Source: Limnephilus marmoratus (taxonomy: Eukaryota; Arthropoda; Insecta; Trichoptera; Limnephilidae). Taken from it: a stretch of DNA of 64,000 bases. Both the position numbers and the translations under genes were made by a program. The stretch lies in NCBI GenBank assembly GCA_917880885.1, contig OU862915.1, forward strand, positions 39,006,676-39,070,675. Direction: 5' to 3'. Below the pieces are notes generated by a model. The model saw only the letters and a list, made by a program, of their open reading frames with translations, was not told where the DNA came from and did no database searches. Of this stretch, positions 56,775 to 64,000 are shown piece after piece. The first letter of the stretch is position 1. Every line of letters starts with the position of its first letter.

Positions 56775-57097
56775 CGGGACGGATTTTTTTAAGAAAAAAA
56801 GGAGAAGAGTGAGTAGTGATCAGTAAGTCAGAAAATCCTGGAGTCACGGACGAATGAATCCATCCCTCCCACTGCGGTGCAGTGCGGTGACAAATAGATC
56901 TGCTGGAGAGGTCCTATGGTCCCCCTCAACCAGTCCCTCCCGATTCGGCCTGCCACGCAGTTGGAGAGCAGACCTGCCAGACTATTCCTACTCACTCCTC
57001 TCCTTTTATTCTTAAAAAGCTCCTACCCACAGCATCCTTGATGCAGCAAATGGCCTAGGTCCTGAGGGGATTTCTTTTCCTAAGGGCCTCATTAAAA
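56775..57097. mobile_element. chimeric pair of short LINE-derived fragments
   Basis: 56790-56965 is minus orientation (CCCTCCCACTGCGGTGCAGT, CCTCAACCAGTCCCTCCCG). 56985-57097 is plus orientation (CCCACAGCATCCTTGATGCA, AGGTCCTGAGGGGATTTC, then an A-run). The two halves meet in inverted order, suggesting 5' inversion during insertion or two overlapping insertions. Confidence 0.6.
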
Positions 57098-57885
57098 AAA
57101 ATATATAATAAAAAACATGATTTTTGATAATACTGTGATTTTACAAACTTTTAACCCTTTGGATGGTAACCCTATCCGCGTGGCGTGAGTTTTTTATGAC
57201 TCGTAAATGTGAACTTTTCACTCCTATTTTTTCCACGTTCCAGCACGCGTTTGCTGAAGTCCTCGAAGGTGCGTGTCACTTGAACTAGGTACTTTTAATA
57301 AAGTGTTCCATTGTGGATATTAATATCACGTTTATAATGTTAACTTTTGCTACCCACAACGAAACAGTTAACATGAAACTGTAAGTGCAGGTCAATACAT
57401 TTCATAAAATTATTTGTGGGTATTATATCAATTGTGGGGATCGAATACTTACACACCAATCCCCCACGTTATTTGGGAATGTCACGGGTTTCTTTGAAAT
57501 AATAACTCACTGATACGGAATCAATAATTCGATTATAAATATATAAAATTATTTGTAATACCTTTTTGTTTAGCAAGTTAAAAAAGCAATTCTTTTGTAC
57601 CGGGTGGCTTCCTCCTTCCTTCTTCTATTCATGATACGGTGTCGATTCTTAATAATAATAAGACACGTACATGATAAAATTATATAATAAAAATTTAACA
57701 AATTTTTGCATCCAATTTAATATAGATTTGAATGTAATGGAATCTTTCAGTTCTATTTTCATCCACTTCCCGAACTACCGAAATATGTTAATTTTCGCTC
57801 ACGTGATAAAAATGATTACAGTACTTAGATACAAAAACAAAAATTAACCAATATTAATGTTAACTTTGCTTTATTAGTACATTCA
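57098..57885. other. AT-rich sequence, nothing recognised
   Basis: No supported feature. It forms the 5' flank of the LINE. Confidence 0.45.
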
Positions 57886-58450
57886 ATTTGGTAGGCGGGT
57901 ATGGGTACCGCCGCCCTGGGAACCATTTATTGGATGACCAACACCTCTGCCACAGGTCACCCCAAGTGGTTCGCTACGTTTGGTGACTTAGCAGTGGTGC
58001 CCGGGTTCTTGGGGTAATGTTTGTCTAGGCCTTGATGGCGGGTGCGTCGGCCCACCTTCTGCGTGGCGGGCCGGATCGGGAGATGCTGGTTGAGGGAGAC
58101 CCTTTACAACCGGTTACCGCTGTCCGGGTCGCTCGGTAGTACAGGGGCCCGACCCTCAGGCTCACGACTGAGGGTGGGCTGCCCCATCAACGAGTGTAAA
58201 AACCCCGCCGCTGCTGTTGTGCCGGTTCGTGACCGGAGGGGACCCAGCAGTAGCGTTTGGGGCGCATTGGGCGACCTCTCCAGCCGGACTCTCCCTGCCC
58301 ATCGCCTTGCACCGCAGTGGGTGGGTTGTATACATACGTCCGTCACTCCTGGAAACTCTGAATCCCAGCATCCTACCCACCCCTTTACCTTTTCCCTCCC
58401 TGACCATCCTTCCCCTCATATCACACTTAAATAACCCTACAAATAAAATC
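57886..58450 (+). promoter_or_regulatory. LINE 5' UTR shared with short elements
   Basis: 57886-58100 and 58260-58400 match the short elements closely, for example CCCAAGTGGTTCGCTACGTT and GACCTCTCCAGCCGGACTCT. About 155 bases between them (58105-58258, starting CAACCGGTTACCGC) are absent from every short element. Retention of this 5' region by mobile derivatives suggests it holds an internal promoter. Confidence 0.65.
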
Positions 58451-61361
58451 ATGAATATACAACCATCAACAAATAACGTCATTACAGCGGCGAGGAGTAG
58501 GCGTCCCCGGTGCGGGCCAAAACTGTTGGTGAATTACACCAACATTCGCGGCCTGCACACCAATTTAAATTCTGTCCACCACCACCTTTTTTCCCAACGC
58601 CCAAACCTACTTTTCCTGTCTGAAACCCAGATAGCTGAGCCTGTAGACACCTCCTATCTGAACTGCCCGGGCTTCACCCTCGCAGGCAAGTTCAGACCTA
58701 AAGGAGGTGTCTGTCTCTATAGTCGAGCTGACGTCAACTGTGTGCGACTGTTGAATCTGGAAAACTCCAGATTCGACGTAATGTGGGTACGCGTCAATCT
58801 TGCCAGTACGGTAAGATTCTACGCGTGTTTATACCGCTCACCGAACCTTAGCGAATCAGACACGTCCGAGCTCTTCAAACACTTAAGCGATACTATCGAT
58901 GACCTCTTGCCCCGCTACCCTACGGCAGAGTTTGTGGTCCTGGGGGACTTCAATGTTCATAACGAACCTTGGTTGAAGTTCTCAGGATCAACAGACTCGG
59001 CTGGACGCCAAACGGAATCCTTTGCCCTTTGCTACGGATTGGAACAAATGGTTCAGGAGCCTACAAGGGTTCCTGATGTCCAGACTCACCGTTCCAATCT
59101 GTTAGATCTATTTTTAACTACTGTACCACATGGTTACAGGATTGAAGTCACAGCGCCTTTAGGATCGTCCGACCACTGCCTGGTGACGACATCAATCCCT
59201 GTAAACTTCAGACCACCAAACGAGAGGCTGAAGAGAAAAGTGTGGCACTATAGGTCAGCAGATTGGTTCGGTCTGCGGGCACATTTTAATGCTTTTCCGT
59301 GGTCAGCTGTCTGTTTTCGGACTTCGGATCCCTCAAGATGTGCCCAGGAAATTGGTGAAGTCATCACATCCGCGATGGATGGCTTCATCCATTCTACTGT
59401 TAAGGAAACTGGTGTGGGCTCAAAGCCGTGGTTCAGTCGACAATGCGCTGAAGCAGTGCGACGAAAAAACGCGGCTTACCGAGCCTACAACACATCTAGA
59501 ACATCCGAAGACAGAACAGCTTACAACAAAATGGCAAAGGAAACCAAGAGAATCATAAATAGGTCGAAATTGGAGCACGACCTGCAGATCAGCAGAAAGC
59601 TGGCTGCATGCCCGCATGGCAGCAGGCAATTCTGGTCGCTTGCGAGCTCAATAGGTCGCAATTTCTGCAAATCCAGTTTGCCACCTCTCACCAGACCTGA
59701 CGGCTCACTAGCAAACACCGCCACCGAAAAGGCAAACTTATTAGGTAAAATGTTTGCGGATAACTCAACCCTCGATGACCAAGGTGCTGTCCCGACGTCG
59801 GTTCCTCACTGCGGTTTTCGTATGAAAAAGCTGAGGATTCGGCATCGGGAAGTACTCCATGTTTTACGAGGGCTTGATGTTAATAAAGCTAGTGGGCCTG
59901 ACGGAATACCTGCCCTGGTACTGCAGAGGTATGCTGCAGAAATAGCTCCAATTTTGACGAAGCTCTTTAAATTGTCCCTGAAGACTGGCTCTTTGCCCTC
60001 TGGTTGGAAAAAAGCGGTTATCCATCCTATTCCAAAGAAGGGTGACCGCTCCAACCCGGCCAACTACCGCCCCATAGCGATCACATCAGTTCTGTCTAAG
60101 GTGATGGAACGTGTGATCAACGACAAACTGCTCACATACCTCGAGAAGAACAAAATTATTAACGACCGTCAATACGGATTCCGGCGGAACCGCTCGTGCG
60201 GTGATCTTCTCGCGTATGTGACGCATGTTTGGGGGCAATGCCTGGAACGTTTCGGTGAGACCCAAACGGTTGCACTGGACATCTCCAAGGCCTTTGACCG
60301 GGTTTGGCACCGAGGACTTGTCAACAAACTGCATTCTTACGGACTTCCCGCATCCTTGTGTATGTGGATTGCCGACTTCTTGAGGGAGAGGTCGATTCAG
60401 ACGGTAGTCGATGGTTTCACTTCTTCCTCACACTCGATAAATGCTGGCGTCCCGCAGGGATCGGTTCTGTCTCCGACTTTGTTTTTGTTGCACATCAACG
60501 ACCTTTTGTCATGTGCACCAATTCACTGTTACGCGGATGACAGTACAGTTCATGATAGCTTTTTGTTTGACAAGCCCCCAAAGGGCTCACAAACTCCAAC
60601 AGCTCGTAGGGCTTTGAAGCAAAGAATGGACGGTTACCTCGAGAGTGTTTTCTCTTGGGGTAAAAATAATCTCGTTGAATTTAATGTTTCAAAGACCCAA
60701 TCTTGTCTGATTACGTCTAAAAGGGATCGAAATGAAAATCTAGTCTCTTTCAACGGAAGCAATCTTCCGAACAGGCCCTCCATTGATATGCTTGGTGTAA
60801 CCCTAAGTGACCAGCTCAGGTATGGGGGCTCCATCGAAGCCAGAGTAAAGTTAGCCTCCCAAAAACTGGGCGTACTGTACAGGGCCCGCAGATACTTTAA
60901 TAGTACACAACTGCTAACCTTGTACAAATCACAAGTACGCCCCACGGTTGAATTTGGCAGCCATCTCTGGTCTGGAGCTCCAAAATACCTGAAAAATACC
61001 CTCGACTCTGTGCAGAAACGGGCGGTCCGTTTGATAGATTCTCCCATCTTAACAGACGGATTGCAATCTTTAGAGCACAGGCGTCGGGTGGGAATGCTAT
61101 CCTTGTTCTACCGGTATTACAATGGAAGATGCTCTGAAGAACTAGCATCATTGATCCCTTCGGCACCGGTGCATAGTCGGGAAACACGCCAAACGCGTGC
61201 CCAACATTTGTACACGGTTGACATTTGTCACATGAGAACGGGTCGTTTCTTCGACTCGTTCTTGTGTTCAACAGCTCGGCTGTGGAATGATTTGCCGGCC
61301 TCTGTGTTTCCTCCTTCCTACAACATGGGTCTCTTCAAGACCAATGTTCATTCCTTCCTCT

Positions 61362-62575
<1,214 letters not shown>

Positions 62576-62579
62576 AGCA

Positions 62580-63000
62580 ATACAAGTTATAAAAATAGAA
62601 GTAATTCAGAACAGAGGCATGAGGTTTGTATTGTGCTGTAGCAGATAAACTAGCATCATAGCATAAAAGTAATGCAACGCCAACTCAATAAAGTGTGTGG
62701 CAACGATTAGTCTACTTTACCCTAGTATTTGTTTATAAGTTGAAAATAAAATGTTATCAGATTGTAAGTTGAATAATGTTAGAATTAATAATTCAGTTCA
62801 TTGCTATCCTACGAGAAACTGCGACGATTTTAAGCTTCCTAAAACAAATTGATTGGGAACACAAAACAATATTTATTATAAAGGTTTTAACATGTTCAAT
62901 GAACTCCCTGAACATATTAAGGAAGCTAAAATTTTTGCAGTTCTTCGTGGGTTATATCTCAATATTGTGAAGTCCAAATTTGAGTACGAAGGTAGTAGAA
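62580..63000 (+). pseudogene. LINE RT C-terminal remnant
   Basis: KIEVIQNRGMRFVLCCSR (from about 62595) then FNMFNELPEHIKEAKIFAVL (from about 62888) match the usual Jockey-type endings IQNRAMR.. and F N.LP..IK. Frames are broken between them. The inverted-repeat element begins just after. Confidence 0.5.
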
Positions 63001-63171
63001 TAATAATCGAAAACTTGACCGAAACAGAACTTTCCACCGAAACCGATACTTTTTTAGACATGTTAAAAATCGATTGTTTACTGTTATTTGGCTTATTTTT
63101 TTACATTTATTCAGACAGTTAAAACGTGTTAAATTAAATAATTAATAAAAAAACAATATAATGAATAACTG

Positions 63172-63310
63172 ATTACTTTGTATAAAACCACTATTTTTAA
63201 AACAATATCAACATGTTTCGACAACAATGTTGTCTTCATCAGGATATGTTACTATATACATCATTTTTCATATATTATTCATTATATGAAAAATGATGCC
63301 ACAAAGTAAT
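63172..63310. mobile_element. small element nested in the inverted repeat's left arm
   Basis: ATTACTTTGT (63172-63181) and ACAAAGTAAT (63301-63310) are perfect ten-base inverted ends. The interior has a hammerhead-like motif and a second hairpin (CATCATTTTTCATATA.../...ATGAAAAATGATG). The opposite arm of the large inverted repeat lacks this segment, so it is a later insertion. Confidence 0.6.
63202..63249 (-). ncRNA. hammerhead ribozyme-like motif
   Basis: On the minus strand: stem I strands ATATC and GATAT, core CTGATGA (+ 63236-63242), one extra A, stem II GACAAC ATT GTTGTC. Then come GAAA (+ 63216-63219), a two-pair stem III and cleavage triplet GTT. All core positions of the hammerhead are kept. 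It has the same one-extra-A arrangement and short stem III as the 44161 motif. Confidence 0.6.
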
Positions 63311-63870
63311 TTTGCGAAGTTTGAAGAAGTAAAAAAACAATAGTTGAAGTATGTGAAATTATAATGTTTTTTTTGTATGACATCTATAAAACAAACAAAT
63401 TTTATAAAAAATAACAAAACATGTTAACTACTTCTTGTAACAAACATTTGTCAATAATCAATACTAAAGGAAGGACCTCATTAATTGAGTATTTTGCTGA
63501 TGATGGCGGTTGACACACGAGCCACGAACTCACCCGAAGACAGCCAAACGAGAAGTTCCAAGAAGTTATTTTGTTATTTTTTATAAATTTTTGTTTATTT
63601 TATAGAAGCAATATAAAAAAAAACATTATTTTTTCACATACTTCACTCATTGTTTTTTATTTATTTAATTTAACACGTGTTTACTGTCTGAATAAGTGTA
63701 AAAAGTAAGCCAAGTAACAGTAAACAATCGATTTTTAACATGTCCAAAAAAATTTCGATTTCGGTTACGGTAGATTTTCTGCTGAAACCGAAACTGATGC
63801 CGAAACTCGATTTTGTTGCCGAAACTTGCCGAAACCGAAACCGAACCTTCGGTCGGTCACTAATACTAAT

Positions 63871-64000
63871 GATAATATAGCAATTTTTCTTTTACCGAAA
63901 TAGTATGAGTTACAGGAAATTGGAATAATTTGTTTTTATTGTTTTGAATTCAGCGAGTAGTTAATCTTTTTACGTAGTGTTTATGTATGCAACCTATTAC
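63871..64000. other. AT-rich sequence, nothing recognised
   Basis: No supported feature. Confidence 0.45.

Larger units (their letters stand above)
63005..63870. repeat. large inverted repeat, probable MITE/TIR element
   Basis: The left arm (63020-63165; GACATGTTAAAAATCGATTG, then TTTACTG and ATTCAGACAG) is the inverse of 63645-63755 (CTGTCTGAATAAG, CAATCGATTTTTAACATGTC). The left arm continues after an insertion at 63331-63440 (AATAACAAAACATG), inverse to 63555-63645. The right outer end reads CGAAACCGAAACCG then TTCGGTCGGTCACTA, so TAGTGACCGACCGAA may be the terminus. The left outer end has decayed. Confidence 0.7.

Noticed and set aside
58217..58450. Extra 78 codons at the start of the LINE ORF
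   Set aside because: This stretch overlaps the 5' UTR segment shared with non-coding short elements, so the later ATG at 58451 is preferred.
63482..63535. GCTGATGATGGCGG...GAAG as a further hammerhead
   Set aside because: The GAAA box and closing stems could not be placed, so the core is incomplete.

Overview
The window is eukaryotic and almost certainly comes from an insect genome. Most of it is AT-rich, and there is no operon structure. One exon has clean splice sites and encodes half of an immunoglobulin domain typical of the insect Dpr (defective proboscis extension response) family. Nearly everything else is transposable-element sequence of families common in insects: LINEs with AP-endonuclease/RT domains, Penelope-like remnants, Helitrons, tRNA-derived SINEs and MITEs. 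The dispersed TAGGTACCTA motif suggests Lepidoptera or Hemiptera, but I cannot assign an order. The window probably lies inside a Dpr-type gene (+ strand), with the rest as intron or flank.

Layout. (1) 1-1190 is AT-rich, with a small GC-rich island carrying two TATA boxes. (2) 1195-15871 holds four successive copies of one composite unit. Each unit is a shared AT-rich block, then minus-strand short LINE-derived elements, then a 120-130 bp tandem repeat, then a Helitron-like 3' end (hairpin plus CTAG|T). (3) 15872-20900 is a nearly complete minus-strand Jockey/CR1-type LINE with ORF1 (zinc knuckles) and ORF2 (endonuclease-RT). ORF2 is broken by one in-frame stop, and its 3' end is cut at the Helitron end. 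(4) 21-35 kb is quiet AT-rich DNA with scattered insertions: short LINE-derived elements, an RTE fragment, a non-autonomous Helitron with a C-rich core, a tRNA-like sequence, and a TTCGAA-rich foldback. (5) 35444-37854 is a 5'-truncated LINE with an open RT frame and a MITE in its 3' UTR. (6) 38-47 kb holds tRNA-derived SINEs (one head-to-head pair), a second RTE fragment, a Penelope remnant with a hammerhead-like ribozyme, and two small Helitrons. (7) The Dpr-like exon is at 48461-48638, followed within a few bases by an RTE 3' end that is itself split by a short LINE-derived element. (8) 49.5-57 kb holds a long-TIR MITE, minisatellites, inverted repeats, a well-folded tRNA-like sequence and more LINE fragments. 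(9) 57886-61558 is a full-length-looking LINE with an intact endonuclease-RT ORF and a 108-A tail. (10) 62-64 kb holds a LINE remnant and a large inverted repeat that encloses a second hammerhead-like motif.

How the parts relate. The intact LINE at 57.9-61.6 kb explains the most abundant repeat here. More than twenty short elements carry its 5' UTR fused to its last ~110 bases, with the coding region missing. They are therefore internally deleted, non-autonomous derivatives that could be mobilised by its enzymes. Their 3' tail folds into two nested hairpins, and at least one paired position shows a compensatory change between subfamilies.
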